From Akanthomyces muscarius (Eukaryota > Ascomycota > Sordariomycetes > Hypocreales > Cordycipitaceae), in the NCBI RefSeq assembly GCF_028009165.1, contig NC_079242.1, positions 3,658,001-3,722,000 of the forward strand: DNA of 64,000 nucleotides, written 5' to 3'. The notes under the pieces are model-generated. The model saw nothing but the letters and a program-made list of their open reading frames with translations. It had not been told where the DNA came from and did no database searches. Below, in pieces: positions 34,901-46,700 of this stretch. Position 1 is the first letter of the stretch; each line of letters begins with the position of its first letter. A program made the position numbers and the translations under genes.

Positions 34901-35645
34901 AGCATTGCCCGCATGCTCAGATACCAAGCCCCAAGACCAAGACACCTGGCTAGCTACCTACCTACCTACAGGTACCTACCTACCTACCTACCTAGCCGAT
35001 GCGCATGCTGCGGGCCTGTTAATGCCACCAAGCGGCCTACACCATCCACTAAACATCCACCACGCCCACTGTACTCGATACTCACAGGTACCTTTTTGCC
35101 TCTACCTACCAGTACAAGCACCCCGGCCTCCTTCCCTGCTACTGCATCTCCCCCAAACAAGCCTGCCAAGCGCCCTCACCTCTTTCGTCCGCTCCTCCAA
35201 GCAACGACTTCTTAGTTGCATCCCTTTCCCACGCATTCGTCCTGCTGCACGCACCACCCCATCGCCAATCTTTACATTAACTTTAGCTCCCGCCGTCTTC
35301 CGTCCCTCGTACGCATCTTCATCTTGACCTCTGGTGCATCCTTCCCTACCAATTCCTCCCTAGACCGCTCCAGTCCAATCCCTTCCTCGCCGTCCGCCGC
35401 CGTTGTTTCGACGCCTCTGCAAACGGCTGACTAGCCACCGATCGAGCTGCCGATTACCACAACCGCTAGTCCGAAGAGAAAAGGAAGAATCTGCGACTAG
35501 ACTTTACGACGACACTGTGAACCCGCCTGTGGACCCTGCGTCGCTTGACTTCACGCCTCCTCCAGCATGATATCTTAGCACTCGCTCCCCACGCCGCGCC
35601 AACGACTTCCCTGCGGCCCGGCCCGGCCCTGCGACAGACAGCACA
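28970..35645. other. 6.7 kb gene-free stretch
   Basis: The longest stretch without a supported gene. The left end is the gid7 3' UTR; the right end, from about 34,600, is the CT-rich promoter and leader of the PH-like gene. Between them are short overlapping frames on both strands (for example 29654-29968, 30826-31197, 31037-31225, 33498-34193) with no family signature, CAGG and TACC tandem runs, and an 11-T run at 30161-30173. I found no tRNA, transposon end or terminal repeat. Non-coding RNA or regulatory DNA is possible but not shown. Confidence 0.55.
34954..34994. repeat. (CTAC)n/TACC tandem repeat
   Basis: About 40 nt of CTAC units interrupted by CTACAGGTACC, about 650 nt upstream of the PH-like gene. 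Same family as the repeats at 3557 and 42587. Confidence 0.75.
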
Positions 35646-37557
35646 ATGGACATCCTCGAGGGCTTCCTGCTTGTGCCTCCCGATCGCAGCCAAATACTTG
35701 GAAGAGCTAGCTGGAAAGTGCGTGCTTGCTCCGTCTTCGCGTCCCATGCGCCTTTGTTAATAGCCCCCCTCTGATTCTAGGCGCGATACGTTCTCGTCGG
35801 TCGAAAAGCACCAGTCCTCCGGGACAATGCTCACAATTGCTACAATGGGAATCGCACGCTCCCCAAAAACTTGCCCAAAGCCGCCAGCGACGAATACTTC
35901 GTATCTGTATACAAGCACAAGGTATGCTTCCCCGTCTTGAGTCCCCACGCCGCTCTTCTTGCTTAACAATTCTCAGGATGACTTTGAGCCCATTCAACAA
36001 TGGAGCGCATCGTTGATCACCGATTGCCAGGTGCAGAATGTCTCCCACCGAAAGCAAACCGTTGCTCAGCCCACTCTCGTCATAACTCTTGCCGACAAGG
36101 AGCGCAAGCGCCGTTCTAGCCGTGCTGCTGGACTTGTATCCTCAAATAAAGACTCGGGCTCAACTGCTCTCTGGTTCCGCACGCCTTCGGGCAACCCGCA
36201 GCACACTCTTGATGATTGGGCTCGGTTCATCTTGTCCAAAAAGTCCATGTCCAACTCGGAGAGTCCCGTATCTCCCGTTTTCACCAGCCCCTTCACCTCG
36301 CGCAGCCGAGATATGCCAGAATACTTTCAAAGACCTGGAAGCAGTGGCAACCGCCTGCAGCACAAGAGCTCTACCGCAACATATTCGACAGGTCCTAGGG
36401 ATCGCCCTGTGACGTTCAGCTCCGAGTCCCCTAGCTTGCGTTCCAAACGCAGCGACCTCTCCTCTCCTTCTACTACAAACCATAATTATCCTATTCCTGG
36501 CCAATTGTACACAACGGTACTGCCGACTGACATTGGCCCCTCTGGCGAGCACAACGGCGACTCTAGAGAAGGGTGGGCGACTGGCTCGACCCACGGTCGC
36601 TCAACCGTCAACTCACCCGCCAACATACCCGCCAACATACCCGCCCACATGCGAGACAGCATGACCAGCCACGGATATTTCGGCGAGATGCCCGACGTGA
36701 ACGCACCTCCAGCCCCAGGCGAAACCATTCTCGATCGAGCCTTCAAACTCGGCCATGTTCCGTTCGCAATCCCAGATGTTCCTGGGCAGGAAAAGCTGAG
36801 CTCCATTGCCAGATTCGATGCCTTGATGCGGGACGCTGAGCAACGACGTTTACAAAAACAGGCGGCCGAAAAGAGAAACCGTCTAGCGCTTCAAAGCAGA
36901 TTTGATGATAACGACTCCTCGGAAGAGACACAGTCCGATGGCTCTCACGGTGCAGCTACCGGAGACGACGCATACGGGCAATCTCGGAAAGCAGAGTTGA
37001 TTTCACCAACGGCGCAAAGGGCTCTAGACTTTATAGCTGAGCGAAAGGCCCAAGGCCATCCTAGCCACCGACCCTCAGCTTCTCGAAATCACCTAAGTTT
37101 TCATGCCGATAGGGCGCCAGCTGCCATAATCACGGCACCGCCGGTGCGTCCTCACACCGCTCACGCCAAAAGCCGACCCGGCGCGCAGCGCACACAAAGC
37201 ACTCCTCATCTCGTCGCCTCACCGGGGACCCTTGACGTACCCAATTTGCCTAGCAAGATCCACGAGGATCCGCGCAAGCCCCCAGCTGAGAAGCGCATTT
37301 CTGGCTCAAGCTCAAAGAGACTGAGTCTGAATGATATAACCAAACGATTCTCGAGCACGAGCAGTCTGTTGCTTGTGCAGACAAACGCCAGTGGTGCCAG
37401 CAGTCGTCGAAGCAGCGAAGTCGACGTCAACCCTCCTGCGCCGCGAACCAATCTCTCCATTCGTGGAAACAGTCAGGCTGCCAGAAGCCGGGAAGATCAA
37501 AAGTGCGGCTGGCGAGGCAGTGTCAACGTCGTATCGTCCGAGGGCGGCTTTTTGTAA
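35646..37557 (+). CDS. PH-like domain protein with long disordered Ser-rich region
   Basis: Three exons: 35646-35717, 35781-35921 and 35977-37557, all phase 0; 597 aa. The N-terminal about 115 residues read EGFLLVPPDRSQILGRASWK, ARYVLVGRK, DEYFVSVYKHKDDFEPIQQW, CQVQNVSHRK, LVITLADKE and LWFRTPSGNPQHTLDDWARF. That beta-strand series with a closing helix is the pattern of a pleckstrin-homology-like domain. The rest is Ser/Pro/Arg-rich and probably disordered, with a short NIPANIPA repeat, an acidic DDNDSSEETQSDG patch and a helix around FDALMRDAEQRRLQKQAAEK. The last 80 residues hold SSSKRLSLNDITKRFSSTSS. PH-like domains bind phosphoinositides or proteins, so a membrane-associated signalling or cortical role is plausible but unproven. 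The first exon is short, but its GTGCGT donor and phase are clean. Confidence 0.8.
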
Positions 37558-38432
37558 ACCGCTCCATCATGACTTGGGCCTATTACTCGGGATGCGATGC
37601 ATCAAGTCACTGCACGAGCTTGGCGACGAGAGTTGTACCAACAGCAAAAAAGTGATGCCATCTTCACCACGACGGTTGTTGCGCTTGGCTAGCAATCCTG
37701 CATTTATTATACCTTGTTGTCTTTTATTACTTGCATCATGCCCTTTCTTCTTCCTTCTTCCTCTCCAATCACGACACTCACGACGCCAAGAACAGCAACC
37801 CTATATTTTTTACCTCTTTATCCGCACCGCTACGAACCTGATTTTATGAAAGACTGCGTTGTCGCGTTTGTGTTTGGTTCGCCGTCCCCATATCCCGATA
37901 GCCTTTGCGCTTTTCGACTGACTCGGATTCTCATTTATCTCTGGTCATTTTGTTTTAACAATGATTTGTTCTACTTTTTTTTTGTGATATACACCTTCGA
38001 ATATTGGAGGCTTCTCTCTTTTTCGTTATACATATATGGGGATAATACACAAAGTGTTGTACATAGCTCGAATACCACAAGACTATTTTCTTCATCTTGC
38101 CCTTGTTTGTCTGTCAAGTTACGTCTTTGCTCGTCAATTACTCGTATGGTAAACTTTTTTATCTTTTATTGGAAAGATGCAAAAACGCTCTGTAAATTTT
38201 CTGCGTAGATTTGGCGCCACGTAGCTAAAACCTTTTTCTTCTCACGTACCTTGTTCACTCCCTCGACCCCGGAATCCGGTCTTCATCCCGTTGCATTAAA
38301 GTCGCTCCACATGATATGCCCATGGTAATTTTACTCCCTCCTCTGCCAAATATGCTCTGTACTTTCCTAAATGCTTCATGTTCCTTTTCTTTTAGAACAT
38401 CTCAACTTCGTTGTATCTGTACACAGGCTCCT
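37558..38432. other. convergent 3' flanks of the PH-like gene and cse1
   Basis: 875 nt, T-rich, no supported gene. Confidence 0.5.
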
Positions 38433-41400
38433 TTAATAAAGGTACTGCGCAATCGCCTGTTGCTGGTCCTGGGGCAGGCGCTCCGAGATGAAGCCCTGCA
38501 AGGCGCCGTTGTGGCGCTGGTTGGCGCCCACCATGTATTCCTTGACCCATTTCGGTACATCTTGGACCCCGGGAAAATCGTCACGCGCCGGAGGTTTGCA
38601 AGTGTTGAGCGGCGTGTACGAGGTGCCGAAGCCAATATCATCCACGGGCGACTCGGCCAGAATCTCGTCACCACCGCCGGCCGCCACGGCTGGTGGGTTG
38701 GCCAGCAAAGACAGCAGGATACGGCAAGTGTTGCCCCACCCCTTCATGAACTTTTGCGCAAAGACGGTCGAGTCGCACAGTGTCTTGGTCAGTGAGATAA
38801 CGGCCAGCTTGCGGTCAACAGGTCGAGCAAGCTTTTCCGTCTCGGCGAGCACAAACGGCGGGTATACCTGAGCGAACGCCTTTTCGTCCAGCTTGTCCGA
38901 GTGCTTGATGAAAAAGTCGGTGCCGTAACCGGCCTCGAGTCGGGAGCTGACAAGGTGGAAGAAGCGGACGAAACGAAGCTTGAGAGCCTGGCCAGGGTTG
39001 CCTTGCAATTTGGTGTATATGAGTTGTATGATAGTACCAAAGTACTGGTCGAGTACAGTTCTGCGATTTAAAATTAGTAGAGGGATGGAGAGGCGATGTT
39101 GCTAGTCTACTTACGGCTCAAAAGCCTTGACAGAGGCATCAAGAATGTCAAAGGCATTCAGTTCAAATTTCTTGCTGCTGAGAAGATTCTGGAAAATGCC
39201 CAGTAGTGGCTCCAGCTGGTTATTCGCCGCAATGTCAGCAGAAGCTTTGGGGATAACGGCCGACAAGAGCCTGGTGCAGGCGGGGATGTTGCCTCTAGTT
39301 TCCCATATGGGAGCTGCAAGCAGTGGCTGTAAGAGCCCCTTGTAATTGTCCGAAATGGTCTCCGCAGGGCTCGATTCGAGAAGCTGAGCGAGAATCTGGA
39401 AAACATAGGGCATAAACTCTGTCACGTCCTCGGCGAGAATCTCGTGAAAGGGGCCCCAAAGCTTGGCATTGAGAACCGGGGCATTGGTAGCGGCGCAGTA
39501 ACGAACCAAGGCACCCATGGCTTCGAAATGGTAGTAGTAGAAGCGAGGGTTGCTGGGGTTTTGCTTCATAATGTTCGTAATAGCAATAAGGTGAGTCAGC
39601 GCGTTGTCGAGAATCGGGGCGGCGCCATCCTTGATGACGATGAGGATGCGCATAACACAGCGCATCAAAAACTCGTTTTCTTGCAGCTTTGCCGGGCTGG
39701 GATCCTTCTCGATGAGTTTGAAGAGGTGGTCCAGCAGATCCTTGGATAGAGGCTCAACGTCTTGGCGGTTAAACGTGTGGTTACCATTGTCGTCTGTCAA
39801 GAAAAGTACACGCTCGACGGCGATAGCGGCATACGTGTAAACGACGTAGTTGGACGAGTTGAGATTCTGAACCAGAGGTCCAATGGCTTGCTTCCACTGC
39901 TCCTTGTTGAGCTGACTTCGGAATGTGTACAGGAACTTGATAGCATCGACCTTGGGAATCGGCTCCGAGTCATCAGAGGCGACAAGATCCGAGGCAACAT
40001 GTTGCTGAAAAAAGTCAACAATGTTGACCAGGGGATTAACCGTCTTGACACCCTGCGCAGCGGTAACGGCTCCCTTGGCGGCAATAGACAGGAATAAGTA
40101 AATAGCGGTGTCTTTGGCCTTCCAGTCCGTCTTTCCGAGGTTCAGGTAGTGGTTGATGTATTTAGAGACTGCGGTAGTGACGAGGCTCTCGAATTTCTCT
40201 TGCAGCTTGCGGAGGAAGTCAGTGGCAGAGCGTCTGCGTGAATCGTTGTCGGAGCCTTCCAAATCGCGACGAATGTACTCGATCGGCTCGTCTTCGAATA
40301 GCTCGACGTCGGATTCGCGAAGGGTGACGTTGGGCAGTATAACCTTTTCGACGATTTGCGTGATGACATCCTCGCTATTGAACAATCCAGAGTACTGCGC
40401 CGTGGCAGTGACAGCCGTGAGGAAGTGCAGAGCCTTGCTGACAATCGTGTCGTACTTCGTTTCAGTGCCAGTAGCTGACAGCAAGTTCCAGGCGCTGGTG
40501 ATGAACGGCTGGCAGTACTGGGAAAATTCTTCGTCGTATTTGAAGGTGTATAGGACAAGGATCTCGCAGATGTTGGCCTTGACCGTGTCGACAACGCTGA
40601 CTTCAGACTCGTCGTCGGTGTCAAGCAGCGGGTTCGTGTATGTCAGGTACTTGTGGAGAAGTTCGGCTATGCTGGAGAGGTTCTCTTCGAAAATGGGAGG
40701 GAGATCGTGGCTCGAAAGGTCGTGCATGATCTTGATCTGGAGATCGAGGGTCTCGAACCAGCCTTGAAGGGCCTGCTTGTCGTTGGCATGCTCTTGGATC
40801 TTCCTGTCTGTAGTCTGTGTTTGCTTCCGTTAGCGGGTCACTAGAGAGGGATGGGGACGGAAATACGCACGACAAGCAGGTGGAAAAATTGCTCGCCAAA
40901 GGTCTGTAGCACATGGTTGATTTCAATGTACAGTTCGTCCGTCTTTCCTAGAGGGCGCCATCTGCTAAAAATGGAGTGTGCAACTTCGAGAACGCCCACG
41001 TTGATCTTGGGATCAGTGCCAGAAAAGCGGCTGACGAGGTCCTTCAGACAGATGGTTAGTTGCCTGTCATGAGCGACGCAGCAAGGAAGCGTACCTGTGT
41101 GAGGGTCTCCCACCGCCTCCAAAAGTCGGAGTCAGCAATGACGCTGATTGCTTCGCCAAGCTGTGCCTGCACATTAGGAGGGCAAGCAATCATGAGACCG
41201 ACGAGGCGCTCCTTGATGGTCTGAACCTCGGACTCCGAGATTTTGTAGTTTCCTTCCTCGTCCTAGGGTATGTTAGCTGGGCGCGTGCGTCGAGGCTGGT
41301 TGCGTGGACCGAGGAGGGCGCGCGCGTTGGACGGCGGACGTACGACGTAATTTGTGCGGATAAAGTTTTTGAACGCGAGAGCAGCGGCGAGTCTCGTGTT

Positions 41401-41625
41401 GGCCGGGGCAGATTCGTTGCTGACAATGGTAAGAAGAGCCAGCGAGTATTGGGGCTTTGAAGCCTCCTGCTTCAAGGCCAATTCGGCTGGCGGCGTTTGT
41501 TTATTAGCTTGGAGAACAGAGGCGGGGCCCAGGGTGCGAGCTGGAGGCTGGCTACCTTTTCTGTGCTGGGAAGGATCGAGGGTAGCATTGAGCAGCTGAG
41601 CGATTTGCTCCATCTCGGCCGCCAT
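38433..41625 (-). CDS. cse1: importin-alpha re-exporter Cse1 (exportin-2)
   Basis: Six exons: 41625-41556, 41486-41344, 41262-41095, 41041-40871, 40814-39115 and 39060-38433; 959 aa, the same size as yeast Cse1. It carries importin-alpha back from nucleus to cytoplasm with RanGTP. The N-terminus has the importin-beta N-terminal domain (AQLLNATLDPSQHRK, NTRLAAALAFKNFIRTNYV), followed by FWRRWETLTQDLVSRF and YIEINHVLQTFGEQFFHLL. The long fifth exon carries the Cse1-type HEAT array with YSGLFNSEDVITQIVEKVI, AIKFLYTFRSQL and FEAMGALVRYC. The end is DDFPGVQDVPKWVKEYM and RLPQDQQQAIAQYLY. Intron 3 is only 53 nt and ends AAG. Divergent from tsc2 across 2.1 kb. Confidence 0.95.
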
Positions 41626-43766
41626 TTTGAATAAGCGTGTGCGGGCTACAACCAGGGCGTGGTGAAGATGATGGAGGCAGAAGCTGGATGGCAGTGTTGT
41701 GGACTTTTCGTGGTTGCGGGACAACGCAGGCAGCTGAGTGGGGGAGGCGGTGCTTTATTAACTGCCAGTACAGCAACAGATGCTCTGGAGTTGGCCCAAG
41801 CTCCGGTGAAAGCCTCGTGCGACTGCGCTATGGTACCGAGCGGAAGCTGAAGAAGTTACAAAACATTGTTTGTGACATTTGTATTTTCCATTTTATAAGC
41901 CAAGGTAGTGAAGCAGAAGCTACATTGTTCGGTCGAGCTATCAATAACTACCCCGCTACAGAATAAGTTACCCAGCGCCAGCACGCGCCGAGTCGAAACT
42001 GGTCATCTTGTCGCACCAAGCAAGATGTTTGGATACCGATATTTAAACGAGTGTAGAAATTATTCATAGAGCAGAAGTTCTGTGGCATAGGACATGTACA
42101 TGGACCGGGCCAGAGTCGTCGATTTTCAGATGGTCTTATATTTTCCTTGGTACATCGGCAATCGAACGGCTGGTAGAATGGGCTACTTATACTCCGTACG
42201 GAGTACAGACAGGGCAGCTTCACGGCTTTGCAGGCGCCTCAAACACACGAGGCAAGGCACGGCACGGCAGATGTGTTACTCGGATACAGCTTCTTGGGTG
42301 TATTAGCAGCGGTAATTGCATCAAGGCACCGACCAAGTCGCAGATCTGGCTCGAAGCTGCGTTTGCCGTTTGACGGGCGTCAGCTAGCGTCCTGTTGAGC
42401 ATTCACGGTATGATAGGTCAGATAGAGGTTTCGTCGCTGGCGTTTGCAGGTCAATACATGGACAGCCGGCGAGTTTGGTAGCAAAGTATCCATAATAAGC
42501 TACGTACTCAGTAGGTGGGTACAGTGCCCCTGTTTCCTGCGGTACTTGAAGCTTGCAGACAACCATGTTATAAGGTAGATGTCTATCTAGGTACCTACCT
42601 AGGTACCAGTAGGTAGGTGTCACGCAAGCCATTTGACATGACGGCACGGAATTTTTGGGAGACGGCCAAGGATGTACAGATGGCAAGAGCCCGTACCTTG
42701 AATACCTGGTAGAGCCTTTTTTTCTTCTTTTTCTTCTTTTCTTTTCGTGTCACAGCTGGACCTTGAACCCCTGCCATCACGTCTGCTCATCAGCCGCCAT
42801 TGAGCTGCCCCGTGCCTCCCGCAGCTCCCCCTGTAACGCCCCTGCAGCAGCAGCCATAAACAGCATGGCCAGGGTATCTTAGCACCTTCTCTAGTTAGGC
42901 ACAGGGTAGTTCGTTAAGCTACCTAGAGCCGCCGTCACCCGCAGCGCCAGCTCCTTCGCCGCTTTAAGCTTTTTGCCCAGAAAAAGCTCTGCTTCATTTT
43001 TCTCTGCAGCCCGCTGCCCACCTACCAGTGAGTAAGTTACGGATACAGATTACTGCTGTACCCATCGCCGCCTTAGTCAGGATCCTACCTATCTCGTTCG
43101 TCACCTGCTCCCATCACCACGCCACTTCCGCCTCGTCTTTCTGCATTTCGTTTCGCATCTTCGACTGCTTCTTCTTTCTTTACCGATAGCGAAACAGCTG
43201 CCGTGCTTCTCTTTTACCGTCCAACACCTCCCCACCCCCGCCGATGATCCTGCTATAGCTCTCTAGCATCGCAGCTAGTGTGGTAGTGACGGCACCCTCT
43301 CACCTCTTCCTCCTTCCTTTTGCGATCAATCCTACTCCCCGCCGCCCTCCCGATCCTCGACCTTTGTCTCCCGTCTCGTCTCGGTCCAGCAATCCGATCG
43401 CTGCTTCTCTACCCTGCTCCTCTATGCGGTCGCTTACACAATCTGAAATTCTTGTCGGCCTTTGAATTCTCAAGGTCGCCAACAGGTACGCATCTCTGCC
43501 GTCGCATAGCAGCCCACCTGCACCGCTACCCAATGCACTTTGCGCAAACCCCAGCCAGTCCCTGGCCAAGCAGCCAGTGCTGTCTGTGATGCGGGGAGCA
43601 GCCTGAAGCTTGCTCTTGTGTCTGCGCCCTTCGTTGTGTGCGCCCATACTTTCGGCATATGCTTGTCGTGTAACCATTTCTGCGTCATTCCGGCTAGCAC
43701 AGCTAACAACACCCTCCTCCGTTCTAGTCCCTTTCCTCGACACGTTGCGCCCAAGACGACGAGCAC
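41626..43766. other. divergent promoter region of cse1 and tsc2
   Basis: 2.1 kb without a supported gene. The right 700 nt is C/T-rich leader-like sequence before the tsc2 ATG and may contain a 5'-UTR intron. A palindromic CCTAGGTACC-type repeat lies at 42587-42618. Confidence 0.55.
42587..42618. repeat. CTAGGTACC palindromic repeat
   Basis: CTAGGTACCTACCTAGGTACC followed closely by AGTAGGTAGGT: the TACC unit in both orientations. Intergenic. Confidence 0.7.
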
Positions 43767-46700
43767 ATGTCTCGACAGCCCGACAATGATGTGCCGTCAT
43801 CAGAGTCGGTCCGCCCTAGCGGCCTCAGCAGTGTGCTCCGGGGACTTACCAGCTCCAAAAGTACACGCTCGCCGCCGCATATCCCATCGCCCGCTGCAGC
43901 TCAGCCCAAGACTGAGTTTGTAAATGCCACCCCCATACACTCTCGGGGTCTTGCCACAAACCACATGGACGCCCTCGAGCTTCTGATTTCGGGTACCCCC
44001 GCCGAGCGTATATCCGCCGCCGATACCCTGCGATACGCAATTTCCGAATACCCATTGAATCCTGTCCTTGATATATGGTATGCCGCCAAGGACTTGGTCG
44101 ACGAGCAGAAGCCACAAGCTGTCCGAATTGCCGGGTGGGAGCTTTTGACCGAGTGTGTGAAGCACACCTCCTCGACAGATCTCGAACGGCAAGAATATTT
44201 CCAGACGATAACCGCCCCGGCCCACCCCGACGACTTTCATCTGCAGCTAGCCGCCCTCGTTGATTTAACCAATGGCGGCCGCAAATTGGCAGGCTTTGAC
44301 TACGAAACCATTCCGTTATTGATAGAGTGGCTTCATCAAGCTTACAACGCTGCCCGGTTGGCGCGCAAAAATGCAGCAAGGGGCTCAAAGTCAGCCAAAC
44401 GAGCAAACGCGTCAGGCGAGGACCAAAATCTAGCACAGCTCTTTTCTTTTGTTCACGACGTTATGAAATTCGGCTACAACACGGCCAGCGAGGCCACCGT
44501 GTCTAAGCTTATCGATATGCTGCTCAATATCTGCATGAGCACGAGCGTGGAAGACGATCTCAAATCTTGTATTTCTATCCTCGATGTCATTGTTACATTT
44601 GGATCTATTCCCAACGACAAGCTTAAAGAATGTGTTCAGGTTTTGGGTTCCATTTTCTGCCTTGTTCCCGGCCTTCACAAGGGGTCTTGGCATACACTTG
44701 CCAATCTTTTCAAGTCTCACAATGGCCAGGCTACTGTGCGTATTTTGCTTGATATCCTCCGAAATTTATCATCAGATTCTTCCAACGACAGAGACACCAG
44801 CAGGGAAATTCGTGGTGCACTTGCGGTACTTCAAAAGCTTCTGGCTAAGAGCACAGATAAAGGATACCCAACTGTTCCGTATGCCCTGCTGGTTGACGGT
44901 TTGGCAAACGCTTTGAAGGCGTCAAATTCTACAAGGGTATACGGGTCTATCATACAGATTCTCAACGCTTTATTCGACGATGGAGCTGGTCAACTGCACA
45001 AGCTACTTATTGATGAAGATTGGTCCATTGCCCTGCGCGTGTGCGCCCAGTGCTACACTCGTGTCACTGCGGCTGTCGGCGATAAAACTGCCAAGGAAGA
45101 ATCTGCTGAAGAATTTCTTGTCGCCGAGTTGACAACTCTAATTGCGCGTCTTGATCTTTTGATGAACCAAAAGACGGCCAACTATATTCCCCGTCAGACA
45201 ATTGTCAACTTTTTTACACAAGCTCCAGAGCTGCTTCCCAATGCCACTGCGATAACGGTCCTCAACTATTTCCAAGAGTTTAGGTGTTGTTCGCCGTCCG
45301 ACTTGGACTGGGAGGAAAACATTTCTTTGGTACTAAACGCCTTCTTTCTTAACCGCAAGCGACCTTCCAAGACGCGTCTCATCGCGTTGAGCACAATCAT
45401 GGACGCATATGATGTCGTGGAACTTGTCGGTGATGGAGCCGAGCAGAACTTTATTCCTCGGCTTACCAAGCGAATCATTCAAGACGTTGCAGAGGAAAAT
45501 GATATTCCTGTCCTCAATGCCATCATGGCATTCATCATTTCTGTGGCCAAATCTTGCGATATGGAACTATTCAACTACATCATGGACATCCTCAAAGGTA
45601 TTGTTCCTAATGACAGGCTCATGTCGCCAGTCCTTGGTTCCGCTCCCACAATCCCCAGTATCGCAGGTGACGCTGAAAAGCGCGATCTGTTGTCCTACGA
45701 ATCGCCGTCCAACACTGTGACCCGAGCCTATGTCACCATGTTTCTGCAGTTGATGAATTCTCACCAGGATAAAAGCGTTGCTCTTCTCAACGTCCTGATT
45801 AACATTGCCAAATCCGCCCACTGCGAGGTTGACGCGCGGTTATGTGCCATGAAGCTGCTATTCAGACTTCGTGCAGACTGGGCGTATAGAATATATGTCA
45901 CCGACGATTTAGATGTCGACTTTTTAGCGTCTTCGATATGTCGCACAGAGGCAGCTCTAGCCAAGAAAAAGACCGAGGAGGCCGCGGAGACGATGCGGCC
46001 TTCTCGAAACGATCATGGAGTTCAGGTTCGCCCATCCAGAGGCGTCTCATTCAGCCACAGCGAGCGAGGCATACCTGTTCGAGCAGCAAGTGGCACGAGC
46101 GTCAGAGCAACTGCCAAGCACCAGCAGCTGTGGCAGTATCCCGACCCCAAGGCCTTGCCCTGCCAAGCTCCGACGGCAATAAGTCCCATATTACTGTCTC
46201 ATGTAGAGCAGGATACTTCGGCGGATTCATCTTCCTCGGGCTCATCAACACCTACTACAACCCACTCACCGGACATTTCTGCCTGGCTTGATGGTATCCT
46301 GGCTATACTTCAGGGTGCAGACTGGGAAATCTATAGCTTCGTGCTGGTACACCTGCCACTGCAGTTGAGCAACCACGCCCTCTTTCAAAGTGCAGTCTCG
46401 CAAATCCAAGAGCTCCGCAAGGTAGTTTGTGATCATTTGCGCACAAATACGCTTCCAGAGCCTCCGAACATTCATGGCCTCAGAAAGGCAGATGTAGCCA
46501 TTTGTCTATATCAGAGTTTGACAGTGATTCTGAGCTATCATGAATATTTTCAAAAGTCAGACGAGGACGAAATTGTCAAGACTTTTGCGCAGGGTATTTC
46601 AGGGTGGGAACGCTCTGCCAAAGCATGCATCCACGCACTCTCTATCTGCTGCCATGAACTTCCACTATCCATGAGCAAGTCTCTGGTCCAAATTTTGACG

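Noticed and set aside
34740..35327. 195-codon plus-strand frame upstream of the PH-like gene
   Set aside because: Reads through TACC repeats and a C/T-rich leader; likely 5' UTR and promoter.
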